Positions 42,249-53,510 of a stretch of 64,000 bases of DNA are shown piece by piece. Position 1 is the stretch's first letter. Each line of letters starts with the position of its first letter. The translations under genes were made by a program, and so were the position numbers. The DNA lies in assembly GCA_022826535.1 (NCBI GenBank), contig JAJDUS010000129.1, positions 1-64,000 on the forward strand, read 5' to 3'. Source of the stretch: Prochlorococcaceae cyanobacterium jk18x1bzbins.87 (lineage in GTDB: Bacteria; Cyanobacteriota; Cyanobacteriia; PCC-6307; Cyanobiaceae). Below the pieces are notes generated by a model. The model did no database searches. It was not told the DNA's origin and worked only from the letters and a program-made list of their open reading frames with translations.

Positions 42249-43505
42249 ATGCCCACTTCCGCAGGACCATGCCGTGTTGTGGTCACCGGCCTTGGCGCCG
42301 TGACCCCCATTGGCAACGATGTTGAGTGCTATCGGCAAGCCTTGTGCGCCGGCGTCAACGGGGTTGGACCCATCACCCATTTTGACGCCAGTCACCATGG
42401 CTGCCGTTTTGCGGCGGAGGTGAAGGACTTTGATCCCAGTGGTCATCTGGACCGGAAAGAGGCGAAGCGTTGGGAGCGATTTTGCCAATTTGGCGTGGTG
42501 ACCGCGAAACAGGCCCTGGCCCAGTCCGGGCTCAAGATCACCGAGGACAATGCCGACCGTGTTGGTGTGCTGATCGGGTCGGGCATCGGCGGCGTGCTGC
42601 TGATGGAGACCCAGGCGCTGGTGATGGACAAGAGGGGTCCGGATCGGGTCAGTCCCTTCACTGTGCCCATGATGATCCCCAATATGGCCACCGGCCTCAC
42701 CGCCATTGCCCTGGGGGCCCAAGGCCCAAGCAATGCGGTTTGCACCGCCTGCGCGGCAGGATCCAATGCCATCGGAGATGCCTTCCGCACCATTCAGTAC
42801 GGTGATGCGGATGCCATGATCTGCGGCGGCACCGAGTCCCCCATCTCCCCCCTGAGTGTGGCGGGCTTCGCCAGTGCCCGGGCTTTATCGTCCCGGAACG
42901 ATGATCCAGCCCATGCCAGCCGGCCCTTTGATGCCCACCGGGATGGCTTTGTGATGGGGGAGGGATCTGGAATGCTTCTCCTGGAAGAGTTGGGCCACGC
43001 CCAGGCCAGGGGTGCCCGGATCCTGGCGGAAATCATTGGCTACGGCAGCACCTGTGATGCCCACCACATCACTGCTCCCCCCGCTGGCGGTGGCCCTGCC
43101 GCCAAAGCCATGGCCCGCTGCCTGGCGGATGGGCGCCTGGAGCCCAGCCAAGTGGACTATATCAATGCCCATGGCACCAGCACGGGGGCCAATGACAGGA
43201 CGGAAACGGCCGCCATTAAAATGGCCCTGGGAGACGATGTGGCCCACTCCATCCCGGTAAGCTCCACAAAATCCATGACAGGCCACCTGCTGGGTGGATC
43301 CGGAGGGATTGAAGCCGTGGCCACAGTGCTGGCCCTCACCCATGGCTTTGTCCCCCCCACCATCAACCATGCAGTCCCTGACCCGGACTGTGACCTGGAT
43401 TACGTTCCCAACGAAGCCCGGGAGCTGGCGGTCAACGTTGCCTTGTCCAATTCCTTCGGCTTTGGCGGGCACAACGTTTGCCTGGCGTTTCGGCGCTGGA
43501 GTTAA
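42249..43505 (+). CDS. fabF: Beta-ketoacyl-ACP synthase II
   Basis: 418 aa; VCTACAAGSNAIGDAF, INAHGTSTGANDRTE, GHLLGGSGGIEA. Confidence 0.97.
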   Translation: MPTSAGPCRVVVTGLGAVTPIGNDVECYRQALCAGVNGVGPITHFDASHHGCRFAAEVKDFDPSGHLDRKEAKRWERFCQFGVVTAKQALAQSGLKITEDNADRVGVLIGSGIGGVLLMETQALVMDKRGPDRVSPFTVPMMIPNMATGLTAIALGAQGPSNAVCTACAAGSNAIGDAFRTIQYGDADAMICGGTESPISPLSVAGFASARALSSRNDDPAHASRPFDAHRDGFVMGEGSGMLLLEELGHAQARGARILAEIIGYGSTCDAHHITAPPAGGGPAAKAMARCLADGRLEPSQVDYINAHGTSTGANDRTETAAIKMALGDDVAHSIPVSSTKSMTGHLLGGSGGIEAVATVLALTHGFVPPTINHAVPDPDCDLDYVPNEARELAVNVALSNSFGFGGHNVCLAFRRWS

Positions 43506-43559
43506 TTCTTGCTTCCCCTCCTCATCACCCCTCCCCCACCATTCATCCCTTCTTGCCCC

Positions 43560-45572
43560 ATGGTTGCCGCACCTGTTTCCATTGATACCCTCTGCGTCAA
43601 CAGCATCCGTTTTCTGGCCATTGATGCGGTCAACCAAGCCAAAAGCGGCCACCCCGGCCTGCCCATGGGCGCGGCGCCCATGGGCTATGCCCTTTGGGAC
43701 AAGGCGATGCGCCACAATCCCAAGAATCCCAAGTGGTTCAACCGGGATCGCTTTGTCCTGTCTGCTGGCCATGGCTGCATGTTGCTCTATGCCCTGTTGC
43801 ACCTGACGGGCTATGACAGCGTGTCCCTGGAGGACATCAGGCAGTTCCGCCAGTGGGGCTCCAAAACGCCAGGGCATCCGGAAACCTTTGAAACCGCCGG
43901 CGTTGAGGTGACCACAGGTCCCCTGGGGTCCGGCCTGGCCAATGCCGTTGGTCTGGCCATTGCAGAGGCCCATCTGGCCGCCCGGTTTAACCGGCCGGAC
44001 TGCACCATCGTGGATCACTACACCTACGTGATCATGGGGGACGGCTGCAATCAGGAGGGGGTGGCCTCGGAAGCCTGTTCCCTGGCGGGTCACCTGAAGC
44101 TGGGGAAGCTGATCGCCCTCTACGACGACAATCACATCACTATTGATGGGGACACCGGCGTGTCCTTCACCGAGGACGTGCTGAAGCGCTATGAGGCCTA
44201 CGGCTGGCATGTGCAGCATGTCCCCGACGGCAATACCAATGTGGACGGCATCACCAGCGCCATTGAGGCGGCAAAGGCCGTCAAGGATCGGCCCAGCATC
44301 ATCAAGGTAACCACCATCATTGGCTATGGCTCCCCCAACAAGAGCAACACCGGTGGCGCCCACGGCACTCCCCTGGGTTTGGAAGAGGCCCAGTTCACCC
44401 GCGAGAATCTGGGATGGGACTATGGCCTGTTTGAAGTGCCCCAGGAGGCCTATGACCAGTTTCGCCAGGCGGTGGAGCGGGGTGCCGCCGCGGAAGCCCA
44501 GTGGAACCACACCCTGAGTGACTACCGCAAGAGCTATCCCGAGGCTGCAGCTGAGCTGGAGCGGATGCTGCGGGGCGAACTGCCCCAAGGCTGGGATCAG
44601 GACCTGCCCATGTATACACCGGAAGACAAAGGTCTGGCCACGCGGAAACACTCGCAGCTTTGCCTGGCTGCCCTGGGTCCGCGCCTGCCTGAACTCATTG
44701 GGGGCTCCGCTGATCTGACCCACTCCAACTACACGGACATCAAAGGGGAAAAGGGGTCATTCCAGGCTGAAACACCGGAGAAGCGCTATCTCCATTTCGG
44801 GGTGCGGGAACATGCCATGGCGGCCGTGATCAACGGCATTGCCTATCACGACAGCGGCTTGATTCCCTATGGGGGCACCTTCCTGGTGTTTGCGGACTAT
44901 ATGCGGGGTTCCATGCGGCTTTCAGCCCTCTCAGGACTGGGGGTTCTCTATGTGCTCACCCATGATTCCATCGGGGTGGGAGAAGACGGCCCCACCCACC
45001 AGCCTGTGGAAACCATGGCCTCCCTGCGGGCCATGCCCAACATGGTGGTCATCCGTCCGGGTGACGGCAATGAAACCAGCGGCGCCTACAAGGTGGCCAT
45101 CCGTAACCGGAAACGCCCCACTGCCCTGGCCCTCAGCCGCCAGGGAATGCCCAACCAGGCCAACTCTTCCGCGGAAAAGGTGGCCCAGGGGGCCTACATC
45201 CTGGAGGACTGCTCCGGTGTACCTGAACTGATTCTCATCGGCACTGGCAGTGAGTTGGACCTCTGCGTCCAGGCCGCCAAGCAGCTCACCGCCATGGGCC
45301 ACCGGATCCGGGTTGTGTCCATGCCCTCCATGGAATTGTTTGAGGAGCAAAGCCCCGCCTACCGGGGCTCCGTTCTTCCCCCAACGGTGCGGAAACGCCT
45401 TGTGGTGGAAGCTGCAGCGGCGTTCGGGTGGCATAAGTACATCGGTCTGGATGGGGACAGCGTGACCATGGGCCGTTTTGGGGCCTCTGCCCCCGGTGGC
45501 ACGTGCATGGAAAAATTCGGCTTCACCACCGCCAACGTGGTGGCCAAGGCCCAGGCACTTCTGGCGGCTTAA
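43560..45572 (+). CDS. tkt: Transketolase
   Basis: [68 protein letters not shown]. Confidence 0.97.
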   Translation: MVAAPVSIDTLCVNSIRFLAIDAVNQAKSGHPGLPMGAAPMGYALWDKAMRHNPKNPKWFNRDRFVLSAGHGCMLLYALLHLTGYDSVSLEDIRQFRQWGSKTPGHPETFETAGVEVTTGPLGSGLANAVGLAIAEAHLAARFNRPDCTIVDHYTYVIMGDGCNQEGVASEACSLAGHLKLGKLIALYDDNHITIDGDTGVSFTEDVLKRYEAYGWHVQHVPDGNTNVDGITSAIEAAKAVKDRPSIIKVTTIIGYGSPNKSNTGGAHGTPLGLEEAQFTRENLGWDYGLFEVPQEAYDQFRQAVERGAAAEAQWNHTLSDYRKSYPEAAAELERMLRGELPQGWDQDLPMYTPEDKGLATRKHSQLCLAALGPRLPELIGGSADLTHSNYTDIKGEKGSFQAETPEKRYLHFGVREHAMAAVINGIAYHDSGLIPYGGTFLVFADYMRGSMRLSALSGLGVLYVLTHDSIGVGEDGPTHQPVETMASLRAMPNMVVIRPGDGNETSGAYKVAIRNRKRPTALALSRQGMPNQANSSAEKVAQGAYILEDCSGVPELILIGTGSELDLCVQAAKQLTAMGHRIRVVSMPSMELFEEQSPAYRGSVLPPTVRKRLVVEAAAAFGWHKYIGLDGDSVTMGRFGASAPGGTCMEKFGFTTANVVAKAQALLAA

Positions 45573-46429
45573 GCACCCAGCGCCTGCAGAACCTCTGTTG
45601 GACGCAACTGGCTCAGGGGAGGCAGGGGTTTGATGGCATCCCGCTGGGGCAACCGGCGGGGATCCTCCATCCCTGCCGCCACCAGGGCAGTTCCCGTGAG
45701 CACCGCCAACTGGGCCAGACGGGGTTCATCGGTGAGCACCACATCCACACTGGCCACGGTGGCGGCCTCGGCCATCACCGTGGCTGCTGCACAGCGCTGA
45801 ATGCCGCCAGGCGCTTCCCCCTCCGGCGCCAGCCACAGCAGACGCACCGAGGGAACAGCCCGACCCACCGCCTCCACCAACTCCCGCCAGTCATCTGTCG
45901 ACCAGCCCGACCCTGCGCCGGGCGCCAACAGCAAAGCGGGACCATTTCCCTGGGGCAGGCACCCCCTGGCTTCTGCCAGAGCACCCTGGGGGAGAGGAAG
46001 GCGATAGGCGTTGGCGTCACAATGCACCCCCAGGGGCTGTAGCCAGGCCTGCAACGCCTCACCACGCCATCCTGGCGACTCTTTCACCCGCTCCGTCGCG
46101 GAAAACCCGCCACTGGCCACCCGCATGGGGATGTGGGTCAGGCTCAGCAACAGGTCAATGGACCAGTCCGTGGACCCATTGAGGCTGACCTGAAAATCCG
46201 GCTCCCGCACCCGCCCCAGCAGATTGGTCCAATCCGCAAGGGACCACCGCTGACCAAAGGCAAAGGAGATACAGTGCTCCACCGCTGGGAGCAGGGTCCA
46301 GATGGGCGCCACCTCAGCCGGACAGACCACATGCAATTGGGCCGACCGTTGTTCTGCCAGCGCGGCCAGGGTGGGTAGGGCCTGCAACTGGTCCTCTTCT
46401 CCTCCAGGCAGGAGAGCCAGCACCTGCAT
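45569..46429 (-). CDS. Glycosyltransferase family 9 / heptosyltransferase-like protein
   Basis: 286 aa; overall ADP-heptose transferase-like fold signature ([24 protein letters not shown]). Confidence 0.65.
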   Translation of the reverse strand: MQVLALLPGGEEDQLQALPTLAALAEQRSAQLHVVCPAEVAPIWTLLPAVEHCISFAFGQRWSLADWTNLLGRVREPDFQVSLNGSTDWSIDLLLSLTHIPMRVASGGFSATERVKESPGWRGEALQAWLQPLGVHCDANAYRLPLPQGALAEARGCLPQGNGPALLLAPGAGSGWSTDDWRELVEAVGRAVPSVRLLWLAPEGEAPGGIQRCAAATVMAEAATVASVDVVLTDEPRLAQLAVLTGTALVAAGMEDPRRLPQRDAIKPLPPLSQLRPTEVLQALGA

Positions 46430-46492
46430 CGTGATCCTGCGTACCCAGCAAGTTTATGAATGGCAGGCTGAGATGACCATCAAGGAGGAGAA

Positions 46493-47173
46493 ATGCACGT
46501 ATTGGTTGCCGCCGCGGGCAGCGGCCGCCGTGTAGGCGCTGATCGGAACAAGTTGCTGCTGCCGGTGGCCGGACGGCCTGTTCTGGCCTGGACCGTAGCC
46601 GCCGCCCTGCAGAGCCGCCGGATCCGGTGGATCGGCATCATCGGCCACCCCCACGACCAGGAGGCCATCCTGGCCATCCTCCATTCCCTGAAACCCCATC
46701 GCCCAATCCACTGGATTGATGGGGGCCAGAGCCGTCAGGATTCCGTGCAGCGGGGTCTGGCTGGCCTCCCTGCCGATGCCCGCCACGTGCTGATCCATGA
46801 TGGGGCCAGGTGTCTCGTTGCGCCCCGGCTTTTTGATCGCTGCGCTGACGCGGTTGAACACCGTGGCGCCGTGATTGCTGCCGTTCCCGTGACAGACACC
46901 ATCAAGCGGGTGTCCCCGGATCAGCAGGTGGAGGCCACCATCGACCGCTCCCAACTCTGGGCGGCCCAGACACCCCAGGGCTTCCCTGTGGGGCAACTGC
47001 GCCAGGCCCACCACCTGGCCCGTGAACGCCAACTGGCGGTGACGGATGATGCGGCCCTGTTTGAAGTCCTGGGTTGGCCCGTGGCGGTGGAACCAGGTAG
47101 CCCCCGGAATTTCAAAATCACCACCCCCTTTGACCTGGAGCTGGCAGCATTGCTTCTGCGGTCCAAACCATGA
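46493..47173 (+). CDS. ispD: 2-C-methyl-D-erythritol 4-phosphate cytidylyltransferase
   Basis: [51 protein letters not shown]. Confidence 0.93.
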   Translation: MHVLVAAAGSGRRVGADRNKLLLPVAGRPVLAWTVAAALQSRRIRWIGIIGHPHDQEAILAILHSLKPHRPIHWIDGGQSRQDSVQRGLAGLPADARHVLIHDGARCLVAPRLFDRCADAVEHRGAVIAAVPVTDTIKRVSPDQQVEATIDRSQLWAAQTPQGFPVGQLRQAHHLARERQLAVTDDAALFEVLGWPVAVEPGSPRNFKITTPFDLELAALLLRSKP

Positions 47174-47889
47174 CTGAAATGAAACGGCGGCAGCACGGCC
47201 TCCTGGCGGAGGCGACCCCAGGGACCACCCCACCTGGCAGAAACTCCGTAGTGGTGGTGGGGGACATCCACGGCGTGGCCGAACCCCTTCGGCAAATCAT
47301 TGACCAGACCCAAGACACTGGCTGCACCCTGGTGTTTGTGGGGGATCTGATTGATCGGGGGCCGGAAGGTTGCCAGGTGATGGAGATGATCAGGGGGCTG
47401 ATGGCTGATCCTTCGGGTCACGGCTACAGGACGGTGGTGACGTTGCGGGGCAACCACGAGGACATGCTGATGAAGTCCCGCCATGACCACACCTGGAGGG
47501 AGTGCTGGCTAGTGAACGGGGGTCAGCCGGAGGATCAGGCGTGGCTGGATCGGAATCAGGGGTGGGGATGGCTGGAAAGCTTCCCGCTGGTCTATGAACA
47601 CCCCCGCCCCGTCCTCTTCGATGACAGGCCATGCAGGCTTCTTGTTTCCCATGCATCTCTGAATCCCAAGCGGGATCTGAAAGATCAGGATGAGGAGGAC
47701 CTGCTGTGGAACCGGAAGGTGGCGGGGTTTGGTCAAGACACCGTCTGTGTCCATGGTCACACCCCCCAGCGCAATGGCAAACCCACCCTGAAAGAGACCC
47801 GCACCGGCCCCGTCCTCATGGTTGATACAGGGGCCGTCTTCACAGGATGCCTGACAGGGATGTGCTTCACGGAAGTGGGGGAAGGGTAG
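47170..47889 (+). CDS. Metallophosphoesterase / bacterial Ser/Thr protein phosphatase-like
   Basis: [47 protein letters not shown]. Confidence 0.88.
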   Translation: MTEMKRRQHGLLAEATPGTTPPGRNSVVVVGDIHGVAEPLRQIIDQTQDTGCTLVFVGDLIDRGPEGCQVMEMIRGLMADPSGHGYRTVVTLRGNHEDMLMKSRHDHTWRECWLVNGGQPEDQAWLDRNQGWGWLESFPLVYEHPRPVLFDDRPCRLLVSHASLNPKRDLKDQDEEDLLWNRKVAGFGQDTVCVHGHTPQRNGKPTLKETRTGPVLMVDTGAVFTGCLTGMCFTEVGEG

Positions 47890-48017
47890 CGACTGTCGCC
47901 CCTGTCCAGGAGAAGCCAGTATGCATCGGTTGCCTTCAGGGCATCGTTCTGCTGTATGAGATCCGCTGGGGTGGAAGTGGGGGAAGTGCGGAATGTTAGG
48001 GGGCTTTTTCAACGCTC

Positions 48018-48281
48018 TTAAGGCTGCTTGGCCGCCAAGAGACTTTCCACCAAGCGGTCCAGCGTCTCTCCCAAGACTCTGTTATCTGCCCGATGCTCTG
48101 CCCGTAACTCCTTCATATCGGCTCGGAGTTCGTCAATGCGTTTCTCTCGGTTTTTCACCGCATACCAGAGCACCCCCAGCCATCCCAGCACGCCCGCTTG
48201 CAGTCCTAGTGGCAACCACTCGCCAAGAACTGGCGGAAGGGGAGGCATGGACTGACCTATGGCGTAGGGACACCATAACAT
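48018..48281 (-). CDS. Small hypothetical protein: TM helix plus coiled coil
   Basis: 87 aa; LGLQAGVLGWLGVLWYAVKNREKRIDELRADMKELRAEHRADNRVLGETLDRLVESLLA. Confidence 0.55.
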   Translation of the reverse strand: MLWCPYAIGQSMPPLPPVLGEWLPLGLQAGVLGWLGVLWYAVKNREKRIDELRADMKELRAEHRADNRVLGETLDRLVESLLAAKQP

Positions 48282-48429
48282 TCAACGTCGAAGGCCGGGG
48301 TCAAAAAACCGGCTACACCCCTTTGGGAGGGACAGAACGTATTCAACCCGAGTTCTGGATAAGGGGATCCGAGAGAAAGGGGGAAGCGCTCTCGTCTGAG
48401 CCCCTGAATGAGTGGTAAGCCTCTGTTGG

Positions 48430-48510
48430 AACCAAGCTGGCGGTCTGTCACAACGCACGCATCAGCCGCAACAAGGTGTTCCGAGGGCTGGCCCAATGGG
48501 GCCGACAAGT
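48430..48510 (+). pseudogene. IS982-type transposase fragment
   Basis: Hand translation of the frame from 48431: TKLAVCHNARISRNKVFRGLAQWGRQVEVGHG, like the conserved VCHNxRIxxxKVFKGLAxxGK segment of IS982 transposases. Confidence 0.55.
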
Positions 48511-48571
48511 TGAAGTCGGGCATGGGGTTGGAGCACACCCGACACCGATCTCCCATCAATGCCTTCGTCCA

Positions 48572-48670
48572 TGAAAGAGACCCGCACCGGCCCCGTCCTC
48601 ATGGTTGATACAGGGACCGTCTTCACAGGATGCCTGACAGGGATGTGCTTTACGGAAGTGGGGGAAGGGT
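48572..48670 (+). repeat. 99-bp duplicate of the 3' end of the phosphatase gene (source 47789-47887)
   Basis: Direct comparison: 97/99 identical by eye; copy ends 6 bp before the convergent YgjP-like gene stop. Confidence 0.93.
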
Positions 48671-48675
48671 GTTAC

Positions 48676-49392
48676 TCAGACATGTCCTAAAAGAGATGCA
48701 GCTTGTTGCTTCAGCCACTGTTTGTGCTCTTCATAGGCGCCATCATGGCGACCGACTAACCGCCAGAAGCCTTTGGAGTGGTTGGGGTGGACGAGATGGC
48801 ATAGCTCATGGATCACCACGTAGTTCGCGATGGCATGGGGCGCCTTGATGATGTTCCAGTTGAACACCAGATGCCCTTTTTTGTTGCAGGATCCCCAGCG
48901 TGATTTGAAATTGCGAACACTCATGCCCGTTGGCGTCACCCCGATCTGCTGGGCGTAGCGGTTGGTCTTTTCGCGCAGGTGTTCCAATGCCCTGGAGCAA
49001 TACCAGTTTTGCAGGTACTGCTGGATTCTTTGCTGCCGCTGCGCCCCTTTCTCCTTGGGGCGCACCGTTGCCCTGAGGTATCCCCCGACAAGGCGCACGC
49101 CCACCTGATGCCCCTCCTGCACTTTGAGGCGGTAGTTGCGCCCCAGATAGGGGAATGCCTCCCCACTGACCAGTTCCCTGGGGCGGTGGGGTGGGACCCG
49201 CTGCAATTCAGCCACCTTGGACCTGATCCAGGAGCGCTTTTGCCTGAGGATCGCTGCCACCCGCCCATCCTCCAGGTGTTCAGGTACCCGCACCTGAAGA
49301 TCACTACCGACGATGTGAAGGGCAGCGGTTCGTCTCATGGAGCGGACCACTTCCACCTGCAGACCCAGCACCTCTTCCGGGATGGCAGTCAT
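48676..49392 (-). CDS. YgjP-like (M48/DUF45-type) zinc metallopeptidase
   Basis: 238 aa; NYVVIHELCHLVHPNHSKGFW HExxH motif, FKSRWGSCNKKGHLVFNW. Confidence 0.88.
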   Translation of the reverse strand: MTAIPEEVLGLQVEVVRSMRRTAALHIVGSDLQVRVPEHLEDGRVAAILRQKRSWIRSKVAELQRVPPHRPRELVSGEAFPYLGRNYRLKVQEGHQVGVRLVGGYLRATVRPKEKGAQRQQRIQQYLQNWYCSRALEHLREKTNRYAQQIGVTPTGMSVRNFKSRWGSCNKKGHLVFNWNIIKAPHAIANYVVIHELCHLVHPNHSKGFWRLVGRHDGAYEEHKQWLKQQAASLLGHV

Positions 49393-52361
49393 TGAAACCT
49401 GACCTTGGCGAGATCCATGAACCGCTCCGTGACGGCCTTCACCAAGGCTTTGTCGCCAAAGGGTTGGCCAAGGATGGATCGCTTGATCTGAAGCTCGATG
49501 CGGAGGACCTCATCCCACTTGTCGAAGAACCCGACGATCCGGGTTGCTTCCTGGAGATCGGCAACCAGTTTCTGGTTCAGATCCAGCACCCTCTGGTGGG
49601 TCTCCTCATCCATTGCATCATCACCTGTTGCCGTTGTGACCTCTGCCATCAAGACCCTGTAGAAAGCCCCTTCTTCTTCGCTGAGTCCCAGGTCAGCATC
49701 CTGCCGGGCCTTCTCTTGCTCCATCCCGTCACGGAATAGCAGCAGTTGCTGGAGCAGTTCCCCCCAGCGGTTCTCGTACTTCTGGATGATTTCCTCCAGT
49801 CGTTTGGAAAGGGTTTGGTAGTACTCAGGATCCTCATCCAGCTTGACCTTGATGTGCGCCCTGATGGCGTGTTCCACCTCAGACGCCTTGGCCCGGTCGT
49901 TGGTGTGGGCGGCAAGTACCTGCTCAAACTCCACGTCAAAGAGTTTGGTGGGCGGGATGCGGGGATCAACGCCGGTGGCACGCACATGGTCTTCAATGAG
50001 GGCGCGCACCTTTTTCCCACACCCGACGATGTCCAACTGCTCGTCCCGATAGCGGTTGCGGCACCCGATGACCACCTTGCCCAATGCCTTGAGATCAGCA
50101 AGGAACGGGGTGGCGGCGGGATCTGGGAGGACAATCTCCATCTGCCTGGCAAAAGTTCTGAAATCCGCCTCAAATTGCTGGCGTTTCAGTTCATCCGCCA
50201 GCCTGGTGATGCAAGCATCGGTGTCCTGGAGGTTTACGCCCCTCAGGTGCTGCTTGGCCCTGGTGTGGGCTGCCTGAAGTTTGGGGATTTCGTCCTTGAG
50301 ATCTTTGAGGGCGCCCTGGACATCGGTGGATGAGAAAACCTGCAACGCCTCTGCCAGGTAGTCGGTGAGGCCGAAGTAATCAACGATGTACCCGCTGAAC
50401 TTGTTTGCCCTGGTGCGGTTCACCCGGGCGATGGCTTGCAGCAGGCTGTGGTCCGTCAGTTTGCGGTCCAGGTACATGACCTGACAGACGGGGGCATCAA
50501 ATCCGGTCAGCAGCATGTCCTTGACGATCAAGATGGAGAGGGGGTGTTCCCCCATGGGCTTCTTGAAGTGTTCCACCGTCGCCTTATGGTCAGCAGGGTT
50601 GGCCCATCGCGCAAGGTGGGGCGGGTCGTTGTGCTTGCCCGAGATCACCACTGCCGAGGCAGGAGCATCGGGAATGGCATCCAGTTTCTGCTTGTAGGTG
50701 ACCGCTGCTGCCCTGCTGGCAGTGACCACCATGGCCTTGAACCCATTGGGGAGGATATGGGTTCGGTAGTGCTCCACCAGATCCTGAGCCACCCATGCAA
50801 TCCGTTGGGGCGCCTCCAGCACGGCCCGTTCTGTCCCGTATTTCCTCTTGATGGCCTCCTTCTCCTCTGGCGTCTTGTCCTGAAAGTAGCGATCAAAGAG
50901 GGCATCCAGGGAGTCCCCCGTCACTTTGGTGTGGGCCTCCCGTCCTTCATAGAGGATTTGGACTGTGGCGCCGTCAGCAACGGCCTGCTCAATGGTGTAG
51001 GTGTCGATATAGGCGCCGAACTCGCCGGTGGTCTTCCGGGATGTAATCAGGGGTGTGCCGGTGAACGCGATCTTGGGGGCATTGGGCAGGGCGGCATTGA
51101 TGGCGGCCCCCAAAGTGCCGTATTGGGTGCGGTGGGCCTCATCCGCCAGAACGATGATCCGCTCGGAAGCATTGAGACAGGCAAATCCCAGGTTGTCTCC
51201 TTCCTGGAGTTTCTGGATGGTGGCGGTCACCAGATCCGAGGCATCCCTGGCCAGCAATTCCTTGAGATGGCTGACCGACGAGGCATGAAGGACGCTTTCT
51301 CCTTGCGCCCGTCTGAACGTGGCCGTCAGTTGCTGATCCAGTTGGGTGCGGTCCGTGAGGAAGACAAGTTTGCAGTCCCGCAACGCAGGATCCCGCCTGA
51401 TCTTCCGGGTGAGGAACACCATGGTGAGGGACTTCCCTGATCCCTGGGTATGCCAGATGACGCCCCCCTTGCTCCTGCGATCCCCCGGCGCCTTGAGGCG
51501 GGCCACGGTCTTCTGAACCGCCCTGAACTGCTGATACCGGGCCACCTTCTTGACGGTGCGGCCGCCTTCGGTTTCAAAGACGGTGAAATTCCGGATCAGG
51601 TCCAGAAACGTCTTCGGGGCGAGCAACCCTTGAATCAAAACCTGCTGGCCAGTTGGGGCATCCCCCAACTCCTTCCGATCCAGTGGATAGGGATCTTTCC
51701 ATTCCAGGTAGTGCTCAACGGATGAGGAAATGGTGCCAAACCGTGCTCCATCCCGATGGGTGGAGATCATTACCTGGTTGTAGTGGAAGAGTTTTTCGCA
51801 GCCTTCCATGTCGCCTGGATTGCGCAGGTTGGCGTAGCGGCGCAGTTGGCTGATGCCCTCCGCCATGGGATTGGTGACGAAGGGAGACTTGCACTCCATC
51901 ACTGCCAACGGCAACCCATTCACAAAAAGGGTGATGTCGGGAATGATGGTCTGGGCCGGGCCTTGAACCTTGAGCTGGTCAACGCAAAGGAACTCGTTGT
52001 TCTCTGGGGTGTCAAAGTCAATGAGTTTGACCGTCTGCCCACGGCGACCACTGCCCAGATCCTGATCAACACTGAAGTATTGGGTGAGACGTTCCCAGAG
52101 CTGTTGATTTGCCTCCATTAACGTGGGGGTTTGGATCAAAGTGACTTCACGGACCACCTTGCGGAGGTTTTCCTCACTGATCCAGGGATTGATGCATTGG
52201 ATGGCCTGCTCCAGATTGGGGATCAGCACCACGTCTCTGAGGGTTGAGCGGTGGTTGCTCTGCTCTGGCACAAGCGTGGCGCCATCCAGATGAATCCATC
52301 CCAGGCCCTTGAGTTGCTCAAGGGCAGGCGCTTCTACAAATTGGCGCTCGTCGCTTGTCAT
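49389..52361 (-). CDS. hsdR: Type I restriction endonuclease subunit R
   Basis: 990 aa; VMECKSP nuclease motif, WHTQGSGKSLTMVFLTRKI, DEAHRTQYG, IAFTGTPL. Confidence 0.95.
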   Translation of the reverse strand: MTSDERQFVEAPALEQLKGLGWIHLDGATLVPEQSNHRSTLRDVVLIPNLEQAIQCINPWISEENLRKVVREVTLIQTPTLMEANQQLWERLTQYFSVDQDLGSGRRGQTVKLIDFDTPENNEFLCVDQLKVQGPAQTIIPDITLFVNGLPLAVMECKSPFVTNPMAEGISQLRRYANLRNPGDMEGCEKLFHYNQVMISTHRDGARFGTISSSVEHYLEWKDPYPLDRKELGDAPTGQQVLIQGLLAPKTFLDLIRNFTVFETEGGRTVKKVARYQQFRAVQKTVARLKAPGDRRSKGGVIWHTQGSGKSLTMVFLTRKIRRDPALRDCKLVFLTDRTQLDQQLTATFRRAQGESVLHASSVSHLKELLARDASDLVTATIQKLQEGDNLGFACLNASERIIVLADEAHRTQYGTLGAAINAALPNAPKIAFTGTPLITSRKTTGEFGAYIDTYTIEQAVADGATVQILYEGREAHTKVTGDSLDALFDRYFQDKTPEEKEAIKRKYGTERAVLEAPQRIAWVAQDLVEHYRTHILPNGFKAMVVTASRAAAVTYKQKLDAIPDAPASAVVISGKHNDPPHLARWANPADHKATVEHFKKPMGEHPLSILIVKDMLLTGFDAPVCQVMYLDRKLTDHSLLQAIARVNRTRANKFSGYIVDYFGLTDYLAEALQVFSSTDVQGALKDLKDEIPKLQAAHTRAKQHLRGVNLQDTDACITRLADELKRQQFEADFRTFARQMEIVLPDPAATPFLADLKALGKVVIGCRNRYRDEQLDIVGCGKKVRALIEDHVRATGVDPRIPPTKLFDVEFEQVLAAHTNDRAKASEVEHAIRAHIKVKLDEDPEYYQTLSKRLEEIIQKYENRWGELLQQLLLFRDGMEQEKARQDADLGLSEEEGAFYRVLMAEVTTATGDDAMDEETHQRVLDLNQKLVADLQEATRIVGFFDKWDEVLRIELQIKRSILGQPFGDKALVKAVTERFMDLAKVRFQ

Positions 52362-52364
52362 GGT

Positions 52365-53510
52365 TTAGATGGCGACCCGCTTGCGGCCGGAGAGGAGGTC
52401 AGATGAAAGTCCAGATCTGAGAATTTTAAGGGACTCTATTTCAGAGACCTCTGCATCAATTGCCCTTGCGACGCTTTCGGAAAGTGTAGATATTTTTCTT
52501 TGTGTCTCTATTGCTACAAATGGTACCTTGTAATTCTGTAATTGTATTGTGTCTATACTCTCAACTGTTGTACCACTTTTCATGCATGATGAAAGAATAT
52601 CAGAGGATCGCCCCTTGAGAAAGTAAAGCAGAAAACTCGGATCCCATTCACTGTTTGGAGTCAATGCCTTGAGATCTTGATTGATGGCAACATCTTTTGT
52701 TGTGATTGAGATAGGTAGTGTGTGGCGTAAGATGCCACTTCTCGTAACGAAGAGAATTGAATTGGCTGGAATTAGTGAGGTTGGTGAATTTTGAAGCGCT
52801 GACTCGCTTATTTGGTCTTGAGAACTGACAATCTTGTCGCTTTTCATATCTTTTGGTGAGATCCATGGAATTGTTCCATTCCAAAATTCGGACCTCATCT
52901 TAGATGGTGTTCCTCCTCCTTTCCATTTTCCAATTAGTCTTAATGGCACTGTTTCTACAGATAATTGTTGTCTGATTGCATCTTCTATAAGAAATCTTAG
53001 TGTCATCTGCTTTTTTTCAATCCTTCGCGTCTTGACCGCAAGCAGATTATCAGTCCCCGAAAGTATCTCGGCGATCTTTTTTTGCTCGGGGAGCGGGGGA
53101 AGTGGGATTTTTAAGTCCTCAAGAAATTCTCTGGATAAGTGGGGAACACCAGTCCCTTCAGCAGAATTCCTCAAATCTTTTTGCTTACTGGAGATAAAGT
53201 GATAAAGATATTTGGCATCTACATCTTCGTCTGCGCTGCTTAAAGATGCGAGTGTTGAGCCTAAATACCCCTGATGACCAGTGCTTGAGAGGCCGCACCT
53301 TTCACCGTCCCAAACTAGTAGGATGTCTTCTTCATTTACATATTTACATGATTGATCGTCAGTGAAAAATCTATATTGTCTATTAAAGGATTCAATGAGA
53401 AGATAAGGTTTATCCTTCTCACTCTGCTGATGATCTCTTATTATCGCTGGTTTTTTACCCTTGGCGATACAAATCAATTCTCTAAGAGGTACTCGCTTTA
53501 TTTCACTCAT
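52365..53510 (-). CDS. hsdS: Type I specificity subunit S
   Basis: 381 aa; two TRD-like regions and central [32 protein letters not shown]. Confidence 0.93.
   Translation of the reverse strand: MSEIKRVPLRELICIAKGKKPAIIRDHQQSEKDKPYLLIESFNRQYRFFTDDQSCKYVNEEDILLVWDGERCGLSSTGHQGYLGSTLASLSSADEDVDAKYLYHFISSKQKDLRNSAEGTGVPHLSREFLEDLKIPLPPLPEQKKIAEILSGTDNLLAVKTRRIEKKQMTLRFLIEDAIRQQLSVETVPLRLIGKWKGGGTPSKMRSEFWNGTIPWISPKDMKSDKIVSSQDQISESALQNSPTSLIPANSILFVTRSGILRHTLPISITTKDVAINQDLKALTPNSEWDPSFLLYFLKGRSSDILSSCMKSGTTVESIDTIQLQNYKVPFVAIETQRKISTLSESVARAIDAEVSEIESLKILRSGLSSDLLSGRKRVAI

Noticed and set aside
42885-44723. 612 aa minus-strand ORF opposite fabF/tkt
   Set aside because: Antisense shadow of two highly conserved genes; no family resemblance
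50436-51440. 334 aa plus-strand ORF opposite hsdR
   Set aside because: Antisense shadow ORF; hsdR motifs are clear on the other strand
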